NCBI GenBank assembly: GCA_016235805.1 | Contig: JACRIY010000018.1 | Location: 1-56,752, forward strand | Reading direction: 5' to 3' | DNA length: 56,752 nt | From: Rhodocyclales bacterium | GTDB lineage: Bacteria > Pseudomonadota > Gammaproteobacteria > Burkholderiales > Rhodocyclaceae | In this document: in pieces, positions 1 through 7,813 of the stretch | How positions within the stretch are numbered: the stretch's first letter is position 1 | Layout: every line of letters begins with the position of its first letter | Translations under genes and position numbers: made by a program | Notes under the pieces: generated by a model | Database searches by the model: none | What the model was told of the DNA's origin: nothing | Seen by the model: the letters and a program-made list of their open reading frames with translations, nothing else

Positions 1-323
1 AAGGTGCGCGTTATGCGCGCTGAGCCGTGTCTGTCTTGATGGTATTGGGTCTTCTGGGATTGGACTCTTTCTCTTGTGTTGAGGGGGTGCAGGGGGACGG
101 AGTCCCTGTGGATAACTCTTCTCACTCGAGCAAGCGCAAGAACCCTTCCTGCTGGTAGCTGCCACACCAGACCGCGCTCGCCGCGGTAGAGGCAGCCCGA
201 TATACGACTGCACCGCGCCACCGGCAAGGTGCTGATTCCAGCTCTCGTCAAGAGAGCCAACAACCCATCGGGGACGTGTGCCCCATGGGGGTGATTCGTC
301 CCCGCTCACATTGGAGCAATCAA
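1..323. other. Non-coding left edge and leader of DUF932 gene
   Basis: No gene is supported in the first 323 bases. The only structure I see is a pair of hairpins just upstream of the DUF932 gene, listed separately. The window begins inside an intergenic or truncated region, so a gene end lying further left cannot be judged. Confidence 0.5.
241..303 (+). promoter_or_regulatory. Two hairpins in the DUF932 leader
   Basis: GCTCTC and GAGAGC at 241-257 form a perfect 6-bp stem with a 5-base loop. Immediately after it, GGGGACG (270-276) and CGTCCCC (297-303) form a 7-bp stem enclosing a smaller CCCC/GGGG pairing. Both precede the GGAG ribosome site and ATG at 324. They could be a leader control element or the end of an upstream transcript. 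Neither has a T-run, so a simple intrinsic terminator is unlikely. Confidence 0.4.
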
Positions 324-1388
324 ATGAAGTACGGACGATCCCTCCCTGATCTGGCGAACGAACTCGAGCGGCAATTGCTCACGAAGCGCGACATGATCGT
401 GCCCACGCAGTGCATGCGCAGCGAGACGGACGACAACGGCCAGACGAGCATCCTTGTCGAGATGCCCGATGGACTGAAGACCTACCCGACCACCGAGGTG
501 TTCCGGCGCCAGGTTGCGGACAAGCTGAAGATCCCCTTCGCGTATTTCGACCGCATGCGCACGGAGCACCCCCCGCTGCTCGATCGCAACATCAACACGT
601 GGTTGCACGCGGATTCCGAGAACCGCATGGTTCGCACGCTCGATGGGCACGCACGGGCATTCCTGTCCGACCGTTATCGTCGGCTCGACAACTACGATCT
701 GATGCAGCACATCTTTCCCATCCTGCAGCGGCTTCCCGGAGCGCGTTTTGAGTCGGTCGAACTGACTTCGACGAGGATGTATCTCAAGGTGGTGTCCAGC
801 GTGGTGACCGCAGAGATCCAGCCCGGCGACGTCGTTCAGGCTGGCGTTGTGATCAGCAACAGCGAGATCGGACAGGGGACGCTGTCGATCCAGCCCCTGA
901 TCCTGCGTCTGGTGTGCATGAACGGGTTGATCGCCGCGGACCGAGCGCTTCGCAAGACACACGTTGGCCGCAGCGTGGACGTATCCGCCGAGGAGGTCAC
1001 CGTCTTCAAGGACGATACGCTTGCCGCCGACGATCACGCCTTCTTCCTGCGCACCCGAGACGTCGTGGAGGCATGCGTGTCCGAGGCCACGCTGAATGCG
1101 GTGAGCGCCAAGCTGCGCCGAACGCTCGGCATCAAGCTGGTCGGTGATCCTGTCAAGGCGGTGGAAGCCGTTGGCGCACGGTACCTGCTCAACGAGCAGG
1201 AACGCTCGGGCGTCCTGCGCTCGCTGATCGCCGAAGCCGACCTCTCCGGATACGGACTCGTCAACGCCGTGACCGGCCATGCCCAAGTCATTGACGACTA
1301 CGACCGGTCGACGGAGCTGGAGGCCATCGCCGGTCGCATGCTCGAGCAGAGCGGTACCGAATGGCGTGCGATCGCCGAGGCCGACTGA
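324..1388 (+). CDS. DUF932 domain protein
   Basis: 354-residue protein of the DUF932 family, common on plasmids, phages and integrative elements and of unknown biochemical role. The ATG at 324 is chosen over an upstream in-frame start because TTGGAGCAATCAA gives a ribosome site at good spacing. The family-typical C-terminal block (LGIKLVGDPVK, YGLVNAVTG, YDRSTELEAIAG) is intact. The same block recurs in a second, truncated copy at 7121-7456. A strong terminator follows 36 bases after the stop, so the gene appears to be monocistronic. In related elements such genes sit at one end of the backbone, which fits the position here. Confidence 0.85.
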   Translation: MKYGRSLPDLANELERQLLTKRDMIVPTQCMRSETDDNGQTSILVEMPDGLKTYPTTEVFRRQVADKLKIPFAYFDRMRTEHPPLLDRNINTWLHADSENRMVRTLDGHARAFLSDRYRRLDNYDLMQHIFPILQRLPGARFESVELTSTRMYLKVVSSVVTAEIQPGDVVQAGVVISNSEIGQGTLSIQPLILRLVCMNGLIAADRALRKTHVGRSVDVSAEEVTVFKDDTLAADDHAFFLRTRDVVEACVSEATLNAVSAKLRRTLGIKLVGDPVKAVEAVGARYLLNEQERSGVLRSLIAEADLSGYGLVNAVTGHAQVIDDYDRSTELEAIAGRMLEQSGTEWRAIAEAD

Positions 1389-1423
1389 TGGCGCCCTGAT
1401 CACCATGCGCGCCTGACATCATC

Positions 1424-1455
1424 AGGGCCTCCCCGTGTGGGAGGCCCTCTTTCTT
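1424..1455 (+). terminator. Rho-independent terminator of DUF932 gene
   Basis: AGGGCCTCCC (1424-1433) and GGGAGGCCCT (1439-1448) form a perfect 10-bp stem around CGTGT, followed by CTTTCTT. It lies just after the DUF932 stop codon. Confidence 0.85.
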
Positions 1456-1674
1456 GGCAAAGGCAGATATCCGATTCGTCCGCAACGTCTACATGGCATT
1501 TGTTGGCGACGATGTAAATCCGGGTCTATTTGACGGTGAGGCCGCGCATCAGCTTGCTGCGACAGTGTTGTGAACACGCAGTTGGGGCCTGCGACCCACC
1601 ATGCTCGCGCTGGCACTGCGAACGCCCAGTGTTGGTGTTGAAGGGAGAGCGATGAGGGCCGCGGCGGTCGTCGC

Positions 1675-1878
1675 TCAGAACGGCTCGTCGGGATCGAGTT
1701 CGGGCGGGTCGGTGTCGCAGCGGAGCTGGTCGCGCCAGGCCTGCTGCACCTGCGGACCATAGAGGTCCCACAGGGCCTCGCGCATCGCCTGCAGGCACTC
1801 GAACACGGCGAGTGCCTGCTCGGGCGTCCAATGCCGCGGCAAGGCGATCGTTGCGCGTGGCGAGCAGCGGTGGCTCAC
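1675..1878 (-). CDS. Small protein of the recombinase-trio operon
   Basis: 67-residue product starting at a GTG that overlaps the TGA of the upstream TnpC-like gene (GTGA), so translation is probably coupled. The sequence TPEQALAVFECLQAMREALW suggests a single amphipathic helix, followed by an acidic, Asp/Pro-rich tail. It is the last gene of the operon. I cannot assign a function; its position suggests an accessory role in transposition. It is weakly supported as a gene because it is short, but overlap and strand agree with a real reading frame. Confidence 0.5.
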   Translation of the reverse strand: MSHRCSPRATIALPRHWTPEQALAVFECLQAMREALWDLYGPQVQQAWRDQLRCDTDPPELDPDEPF

Positions 1879-2303
1879 GGCTTGGTCTTGCGCGGGATGA
1901 CAGTGGCCGACTTCGCCGCGCGCTTCGCAGTCTTCCTTGGCGCCCGCAGTTCGCCCGAGAAGCGTCTGCGCAGCGCAGCGACTTCCAGCTGCAGCTCGGC
2001 AATGGTCACGAGCAGAGCGCGGATCTGACGGCGAGCCACAGCCAGTTCCTGGCGCTGTTTCACCTCGGACCGGGAGACCTTTGCGCGTCGCGCATCGTCA
2101 CCACGGCCGCGCGACGCCGTCACCTGCCGAATCAAGTCACGATGGTGCGCGTAGAGGCTGGCGCGATTGACGGCGGCCAGCCGGCACAGCTCCGAAACCG
2201 ACATGCTTGCCAACGTGCCCTCCTCGCGCCGCAACGCGATCACGGCATCGACGCGCTCGCGTACGCTCAACAGCGCTTCGGCATGGGCCTTCGCCACCTT
2301 CAT
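1875..2303 (-). CDS. TnpC-like transposition helper
   Basis: 142-residue, highly basic protein whose ATG overlaps the stop of the large recombinase gene (ATGA). The N-terminal half contains a helix-turn-helix-like stretch (MSVSELCRLAAVNRASLYAHH). The second half is a predicted coiled coil (RQELAVARRQIRALLVTIAE) ending in a Lys/Arg/Pro tail. Tn554 TnpC is similar in length and in following the recombinases, and it affects the orientation and frequency of transposition. A role as DNA-binding helper is inferred from order, size and charge rather than from a clear domain match. Confidence 0.6.
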   Translation of the reverse strand: MKVAKAHAEALLSVRERVDAVIALRREEGTLASMSVSELCRLAAVNRASLYAHHRDLIRQVTASRGRGDDARRAKVSRSEVKQRQELAVARRQIRALLVTIAELQLEVAALRRRFSGELRAPRKTAKRAAKSATVIPRKTKP

Positions 2304-4132
2304 GACTTCGTCACCTCGGCCCCTACTCTTCGATTCAGCCCCTGCAGCACCGTACAGGCGCTCTCCAGCCGGCGCTTGACCACGGCCACGGTCTGAGCCG
2401 GAACATCACGACGCGCCAGGAAAGCCTCGTCCCGGCGTACCCGTTCTTCCCACCAGGCCCTGTGTCGTTCGGTCACGGCGAAGTTGGCGCATGCCGCGCA
2501 GACGTCGGGCGCCCGGCGCACGGGACTGGGCCCCCTGTCGTCGCCACGGCAGGCGGACAACGTCTTGGCATAGACACAATAGCCCCAACTGCACGGCGCG
2601 AGGTCGACGCCCTGATCGATCAGCCGCTCGACCATCTCGGCGACGGCACGTTTGCCGGCGAACGCGTGGCCTTTCCCCACGGCCCTTTGCTGAAGCGACA
2701 GCGACAGCGACAGCGACAGCGCTGCGCCGGCCCTACCACCCACCGTGCGCACGGACAGCAGGTCCGTCAGGCACCGCGCGAGCTCTTGACGGTTTTCGGC
2801 GCTGATGAGTTTGGCCAGTTCGATGTCGTGACCGACATAGCTGCCGTCGGTGACGGATTCGTAGACATGCCCGAAGTGGTAAGCGAGGGATCCCAGGGCG
2901 GTCTTGTCGCGCAAAACGACGAACTGGGCAAAGGTCTTTCGCGCCTGGTGAGGGTGAAGGCTTGCCACGGGAGCTTGCTTTCGACGAGCCTGGTCGAGCG
3001 CGAACGCTCGCAATCGTTTGGCCACATCGTGCCCATCCCAGGCCAACTGATGCCGCTCCGCCGGTCCGCCCCTCGGAATGACGCCCGAGCGCCGCAGCAG
3101 CAACGCGCGCAAGCCGCAGTCCTCGCGCATGTCGCGATACATCGCGCGCAGCTGGTTGATGATCTGCGGTACGGGATCACAGATCACCCAGCGCTTGCTC
3201 GCGCCGGCGTGTTTGGCGGCCACGCCGGCGAGGAACCGGTCAGCCTGACCGTCCGACCCGGACTCCTCTTGCAAGCAGTCCACATCGAGCCGCGCAAGCT
3301 CACTACTGCGCATGCCCGTCAAGAACAAGATGGAGACCACGCAGGCACCCTCGGTGACCTGAATCAACCGATTGATGACAAGCGCCGTGTGCTCCTGCGG
3401 CATCATGAGGACCTCTCGTGCCCGCGACAGCCGTGAATCAAGCTCCGTCGCGGCATTGAATGTCTTCCAACGCTGCTCGATGGCATGCCTGGAGAGCGAC
3501 TGAAGTGCCGGCTGCATCTGGCAACGCGCGTGGATCAGTTCCGAAGCATGCTCACCAAACTCCTCGACCCATTCGATTGCGTGCCGGACAAGCCGCAGTG
3601 CTTGGTCCTCTGCCATCGGCCTCCACCGCCCGATCGCTCCCCGAGCCGCGATCTGGCGAATCTCGATCTCGAAGGCGTGGGGATTGAAGCTCAGTGATCC
3701 GGCATAGAGGGCACGAAGGTCCCACATGCGCATGAACAGCCGCGCGGCCGGCCATACAGTGCGAGGTGAGGCCGGCGACACGCCGTCGGCAGCACGCATG
3801 CCGGACAGAAAGTCCAACATATCGTCAGGCCTGAGATCGGCGAAGAGCCACACCTCCCGCGCCATCATCGAGCGCACCAGCCGACGGATCAACGAGAACC
3901 ATCCGAACACCGTCCCCGCAGCGGGCAGTTCGCCCTTGCAGGCGGCAGTGTCGAACAGTGCCCGCATGAGGTCTTTGGCGGATCTCAGCAAGTAGCGGCG
4001 CTGATACGCAGAACCTCCGTTGGGAAGCAGCAGCGTTCGCCAATCGATGTCACGTTCCCGGTCGCGAAAGAGGCGCCCCGACGGGAACCACCAGCGCCAG
4101 CGGTCCAATTGGATTGCGGCGTGCCGGGCCAT
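2300..4132 (-). CDS. Large tyrosine recombinase (TnpB-like)
   Basis: 610-residue site-specific recombinase. The reading frame extends further upstream, but the ATG at 4132, just after the stop of the preceding recombinase, is the natural start. Catalytic motifs are in order: Arg in LTGMRSSELARL, the HPHQARKTFA box, and FGHVYESVTDGSY with the nucleophilic Tyr. The C-terminal extension is Cys-rich (CSWGYCVYAKTLSAC, CAAC), as in Tn554 TnpB, and may bind metal. A run of Ser-Leu repeats near the end of the catalytic part comes from a hexanucleotide repeat. It probably acts with the two upstream recombinases on the transposon ends. Confidence 0.85.
   Translation of the reverse strand: MARHAAIQLDRWRWWFPSGRLFRDRERDIDWRTLLLPNGGSAYQRRYLLRSAKDLMRALFDTAACKGELPAAGTVFGWFSLIRRLVRSMMAREVWLFADLRPDDMLDFLSGMRAADGVSPASPRTVWPAARLFMRMWDLRALYAGSLSFNPHAFEIEIRQIAARGAIGRWRPMAEDQALRLVRHAIEWVEEFGEHASELIHARCQMQPALQSLSRHAIEQRWKTFNAATELDSRLSRAREVLMMPQEHTALVINRLIQVTEGACVVSILFLTGMRSSELARLDVDCLQEESGSDGQADRFLAGVAAKHAGASKRWVICDPVPQIINQLRAMYRDMREDCGLRALLLRRSGVIPRGGPAERHQLAWDGHDVAKRLRAFALDQARRKQAPVASLHPHQARKTFAQFVVLRDKTALGSLAYHFGHVYESVTDGSYVGHDIELAKLISAENRQELARCLTDLLSVRTVGGRAGAALSLSLSLSLQQRAVGKGHAFAGKRAVAEMVERLIDQGVDLAPCSWGYCVYAKTLSACRGDDRGPSPVRRAPDVCAACANFAVTERHRAWWEERVRRDEAFLARRDVPAQTVAVVKRRLESACTVLQGLNRRVGAEVTKS
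2694..2721. repeat. AGCGAC microsatellite inside recombinase gene
   Basis: Four perfect copies of AGCGAC (2694-2717) plus a partial fifth. On the minus strand they encode alternating Ser-Leu residues. The unit is 6 bases, so slippage would change repeat number without breaking the frame. Confidence 0.9.
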
Positions 4133-4137
4133 GACGT

Positions 4138-5826
4138 TCAGTCCAGATGAGGGATCGGATACTGGATCGCCAGGCCGGTCGCCCTTTCGAGCACCGACGC
4201 GCCTACGGCGGGCAAGAGTTCCTCGTCGATGATCCTTCGGGTTGGTTCGTAGACGGCCAGGAATCGCGCAGGCCAGCCTTCCTGCATCGCCCGTCCGCGC
4301 AGGTGTGCGAGCTCGCGGGAAGTCGCCACAAGCCTTGCGACGACCTTCGGGTCGTCCAACGTGACGATGGCGCCCGCGCAAGTGGCGCATTGGCTGAACT
4401 GCTGGCACAACGTTCCGTGCCGACTGCCCTCGGCCATCCCCGAGTAGGGATCACGGCATTCGAAGCCGAACACGGTCTCGGCGGGCGCGGGGCTTGACCC
4501 GCCAGCAGCGGCTGCGGGTGTCGAGCGTTCGGAGCGGCCCATGGCAAGACGCACGAATTCGCCTTGGAAGCGACGCACGACCGTTTCGTGCCGGTTGGCA
4601 ACGTCCCCGAGCCCGGTGTACTTTGCCGTCGTCACGGTTGAGCGGTGGTTCAGCCGCTGCTGCGCCGTGGTGATGTCGCCGGTGGCTCGGTGGTGCGCCT
4701 TTGCGCCGCTGCGGCGGAACTCTCGAAGGAGGAAAGGGGTGAGTCCCTGGGACGCCTGGAACTGCTCGGCGTAGAGATCGACAATTCCCGCGGCCAGTGC
4801 TCTGACGCGACGGTCGTTCTGCCGCACGGCCAGGAAGAGGCGATCCCGCTCACGCGCCGGCGCCTGTTCTCGCAACGGCGCAGTGAGTTCGATCAGGCGC
4901 CTGCACAGCGCCGGTGCGCTGCGGCCCTTGTCTCTCGGAAAATCGACGAGTTGCTCACGGCGGGCTCGCGGCTTGCTCCAGACCAGCCTCTCGAGGTCAT
5001 CGCGCAAGGGGTGTGGCCTGATGCAATCGACCTTGAGTTCCAGAATCGCCAAGGGGTTCCCGCTGGTCTGGATGAGGATGGCGAGGTAGTAGACAAAGAC
5101 GCCCTGGGTCGTCAGCCAGAGCATGCTCGTCAACTTGCGCATGCCCCCCGCATTGGCGGTGCGATGCCGAAGACCACGCTCCAGCTGGGGAAGGCTGCGC
5201 TGCTTCGGGAGTGTCCCGCCGCCAGCCGCCAGGCAGCGCTGCAGCAGGTCGGCCAGCTCACGCTCCTCGTCGGAATCCGCGCCTCCGTCGAGCAGGCGTC
5301 GTCCGAGCGCCAACTGACCTTCGATCTCGTCCATCGCGGCGTAGCACGACCGCAGGACCGCCTTGAGGTCGTCGTCCGTGGGCGTGATCCGGGCCGGGGC
5401 CCGGCGCCGCTTGTCGCGCGGCACCGGAGGAACCTTGAGGATGGCCTTCCTCGAGATGAACCAGCTCAGGTTGCGGGCACACCATTGCACCAGGCGCGAG
5501 ATGGTGGCGAAGTAGTCTGCCGCACGGCCCGTCGCTTCCGACCTGTCAACCATCGCGTCGCGAAACCGCGGCAGCACCTGGGCCGGCAGGGGCAGGCTCT
5601 TGTTCCACCCCATGCCGACCAGGAAACCAGCGAATGCCCGGATGCCCGTGAAGACGCTCCGTTGCATCGCGACCGAGGTGTGTCCATAGCATGCGATCAG
5701 AGCACGCATCAGACCATTGCGCAGTTCCGAATGAAGATCGAGTTCGCCGAAGTCCAGCGTCGCGAGCTCCATGCCGTCAGCGTGCAGGAGGATCAGCCTG
5801 GAATGCTTGCGGCGATGCGAGGTCAT
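4138..5826 (-). CDS. Second tyrosine recombinase of the trio, catalytic Arg replaced
   Basis: 562-residue recombinase starting at the ATG at 5826, which sits 1 base after the TGA of the first recombinase. The C-terminal half has the box II region LLREFRRSGAKAHHRATGD and the nucleophile segment LNHRSTVTTAKYTGL with Tyr. The box I region reads TSGNPLAILELKVD, where active enzymes have TGxR; the first catalytic Arg is therefore Asn. After the catalytic domain comes a Cys-containing tail (ECRDPYSG, CQQFSQCATCAG), again like TnpB. The protein may be a structural partner rather than a fully competent recombinase. Confidence 0.8.
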   Translation of the reverse strand: MTSHRRKHSRLILLHADGMELATLDFGELDLHSELRNGLMRALIACYGHTSVAMQRSVFTGIRAFAGFLVGMGWNKSLPLPAQVLPRFRDAMVDRSEATGRAADYFATISRLVQWCARNLSWFISRKAILKVPPVPRDKRRRAPARITPTDDDLKAVLRSCYAAMDEIEGQLALGRRLLDGGADSDEERELADLLQRCLAAGGGTLPKQRSLPQLERGLRHRTANAGGMRKLTSMLWLTTQGVFVYYLAILIQTSGNPLAILELKVDCIRPHPLRDDLERLVWSKPRARREQLVDFPRDKGRSAPALCRRLIELTAPLREQAPARERDRLFLAVRQNDRRVRALAAGIVDLYAEQFQASQGLTPFLLREFRRSGAKAHHRATGDITTAQQRLNHRSTVTTAKYTGLGDVANRHETVVRRFQGEFVRLAMGRSERSTPAAAAGGSSPAPAETVFGFECRDPYSGMAEGSRHGTLCQQFSQCATCAGAIVTLDDPKVVARLVATSRELAHLRGRAMQEGWPARFLAVYEPTRRIIDEELLPAVGASVLERATGLAIQYPIPHLD

Positions 5827-5827
5827 G

Positions 5828-7036
5828 TCAAAACACCGTGTCGCCGTAGAGGTAGCCCAACATCTCCGCAACGGCGGCGCTGTCGGCGTGAAGCGCTCGC
5901 AGGTAGATCTCCGTCGAGCGCACGGTCGCATGACCGAGCAACACCTGCAGCGTCTTGATCGAGTTCATCGGCGCATCGTCGCGCTCGAACGCTTCCAGGA
6001 CTCTCAGCACGTTTGTGGCAAACGTATGCCGCAGGTGGTGCAGAGTTGCCTTGCTGCCCGCGGCGTCCGCGCAGCGCCTGAAAACCCTCGACAGGGTGCT
6101 CCTGCTCATGGGCAAGCCCCGACGGGTCAGGAAGACAGGCTGCTCTTCATTCGACCCGACTCGCGGTCGCTCAGTCAGCACGTACCACCAAGTCTCCTCC
6201 AGCAGTTGCGCGGGCGCGTAGACGCTACACAGGCGACCGCCCTTGCGCATCAGGTCGAACTGCACCAGGCCTTCGACTTCGGCGTCGGCCGATCGGCCCT
6301 GGGGGAGATCGGAAAGGAGCAGGCTGATCACCTCGAAGCGACGAAAGCCGGTGGTCACCGCCCACCGAAACATCAAGCGATAGGGCTGCGGCGCCAGGTT
6401 CAACACCTCTCGAACTTCGCCAGCACTGAGGAGCTGTGGAAGCCGTTCGTCTGCAGGCACAGGGAATGCGCCCCGCTGGAACTGTCGAGCAGTCCCCTTC
6501 ATCGATCGCTGATCCCGGTCGAACTCAACGAGGAACTCTCCGAGACGCGTGGGAAGGTTCCCTGTGCGCTGACCCCAGCGATGGAACTGCACCGCGACAG
6601 CGAGTCGGTGGCGCGCCGTGGCCAGCGCGCATGGCCGGGATCCATGTCGTGATGGACCATGTCTGAGTTCGGCCCGGTAGAGGCCGATCGTCTCTTCGTT
6701 GACCCTGTCGAACGGCACACGCTTCACGTTCAAGAACCGCAGCCACGAGACCAGTGCCTCACCGTAACTTCGCGCGGTGTCCCCCATCACCGACTCGCTG
6801 CTCAGGGCGACGTGGGAAAGAAACAGGGTGGGAACGCGCAACGGATTGCCGCTGGCGTCAACGACGACCGCGACGCAAGGCAGACCACAAAGTACACCTT
6901 CGATCGAAGGCGTCCCGGGCAAACCCGCTGCCGACCATACTGATGGCAGATCGCCGAAATGCTGACGCGCGCGAATGAGTACGACGCGTGCAGCGACAAC
7001 ACCCGCACTTGCGGCAGTACCAGTTGGCGTATTCAC
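5828..7036 (-). CDS. First tyrosine recombinase of the trio (TnpA/XerD-like)
   Basis: 402-residue XerC/D-type tyrosine recombinase, first gene of the transposon operon. A SAM-like N-terminal core-binding domain (around GEALVSWLRFLNVKRV) precedes the catalytic domain with Arg in TTGFRRFEVISL, the HHLRHTFATNVLR box, and LLGHATVRSTEIYLRAL containing the Tyr. All expected catalytic residues are present. Promoter sequences for the operon should lie between 7037 and 7120, but I could not identify a convincing -35/-10 pair there. Confidence 0.85.
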   Translation of the reverse strand: MNTPTGTAASAGVVAARVVLIRARQHFGDLPSVWSAAGLPGTPSIEGVLCGLPCVAVVVDASGNPLRVPTLFLSHVALSSESVMGDTARSYGEALVSWLRFLNVKRVPFDRVNEETIGLYRAELRHGPSRHGSRPCALATARHRLAVAVQFHRWGQRTGNLPTRLGEFLVEFDRDQRSMKGTARQFQRGAFPVPADERLPQLLSAGEVREVLNLAPQPYRLMFRWAVTTGFRRFEVISLLLSDLPQGRSADAEVEGLVQFDLMRKGGRLCSVYAPAQLLEETWWYVLTERPRVGSNEEQPVFLTRRGLPMSRSTLSRVFRRCADAAGSKATLHHLRHTFATNVLRVLEAFERDDAPMNSIKTLQVLLGHATVRSTEIYLRALHADSAAVAEMLGYLYGDTVF

Positions 7037-7120
7037 GGCCTTGATGCCTCATGTTCGCGTCGACGCATCCTATGTTCGAGGAAGCGACCGAAGAAGCAGA
7101 CAGACAGTAGAAGCCGCCTA

Positions 7121-7456
7121 ATGCGCGACACCGTCCAGGCCGCCGTGTCCCAGGCCACCTTCTCGCTGATCGCCGAGCGCATGCGCAAGACGATGGGCAT
7201 CAAGCTGGTGGGCGATCCGGTCAAGAGCGTCGAGCGCCTCGCGGTGAAGTACCTGCTGCAGGAGCACGAGAAGGCCGGCGTGCTGCGCACGCTGATCAAG
7301 GACGGCGACCTCACGGGCTTCGGGCTCGTGAACGCGGTGACGGGCTACGCACAGGAGGTCGACCTGTACGACCGCTCGACCGAACTGGAGGCGATCGGCG
7401 GGCGTCTGCTCGACCAAGGCGCCAAGGAGTGGTCCGAACTCGCCGAAGCCGCCTGA
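7121..7456 (+). pseudogene. 3' fragment of a second DUF932 gene
   Basis: The 111 codons from ATG 7121 match the last third of the intact DUF932 protein at 324-1388 (shared LVGDPVK, GFGLVNAVTG, YDRSTELEAIGG). The amino-terminal two thirds are missing. Similarity begins at RDTV directly next to the right limit of the transposon, so the gene was cut either by insertion or by recombination between two DUF932 copies. DNA identity to the left copy is only partial, so this is a paralogue and not a recent duplication. Expression from the internal ATG is possible but unproven. Confidence 0.75.
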
Positions 7457-7495
7457 CCCACATCGCACTTCCCCTCGGGGCGGTCACCACCCCAG

Positions 7496-7531
7496 AAAGG
7501 ACGTCGCACCCGCGGCGTCCTTTTCTTTTTT
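7496..7531 (+). terminator. Rho-independent terminator after DUF932 fragment
   Basis: AAAGGACGTCGC (7496-7507) pairs with GCGGCGTCCTTT (7512-7523), with one G-T wobble and an ACCC loop, followed by a long T-rich tract (TTTTCTTTTTT). Confidence 0.9.
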
Positions 7532-7813
7532 GCGAGCGGTCGTTTTCCGGGCGTGCACAACGGCTCGGGAGGGCCTAAGCTTCCCGGGTCGGAGTAGGAA
7601 GTCCGGGATGCCGAACTCCCCACAACATCGCTCCGTGTCCTGTGGTCGATCCGAGGCGACCACCCCCGGAAATTCGCGTAGCATGCGCCGGTTGCGGGGA
7701 GGGACAAGAAGAAGGATCAACGAAAGTCCAAAACATTGGGCATTCGTTTGCCCTGAGCGGCGATTAATGATGACTCCGAACGCAAACATTGCGCTCCGTC
7801 GGTTGGGCTAGTC
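7532..7813. promoter_or_regulatory. Upstream region of the BetR-receiver regulator
   Basis: No gene is supported here. The 3' part carries two similar sites, AAACATTGGGC at 7731 and AAACATTGCGC at 7784, separated by about five helical turns. They could be operators for the regulator that follows. No strong -35/-10 pair or ribosome site is visible before the ATG at 7814. Confidence 0.3.

Larger units (their letters stand above)
1456..7120 (-). mobile_element. Tn554-like / recombinase-trio transposon (approximate limits)
   Basis: Five minus-strand genes overlap or abut as one operon: three tyrosine recombinases (402, 562 and 610 residues), a 142-residue TnpC-like protein and a 67-residue protein. 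Tn554 has TnpA (about 361), TnpB (about 630) and TnpC (about 125), and RIT elements carry three recombinases in trio; this operon combines features of both. The right limit is inferred from the point at 7121 where DUF932 similarity resumes in the truncated copy. The left limit is only bounded by the terminator at 1455. I found no convincing terminal inverted repeats, which agrees with Tn554-type transposition but leaves the ends unproven. Confidence 0.65.

Noticed and set aside
2694-2721. CRISPR-like or regulatory repeat
   Set aside because: A simple 6-base tandem repeat in a coding frame without spacers.
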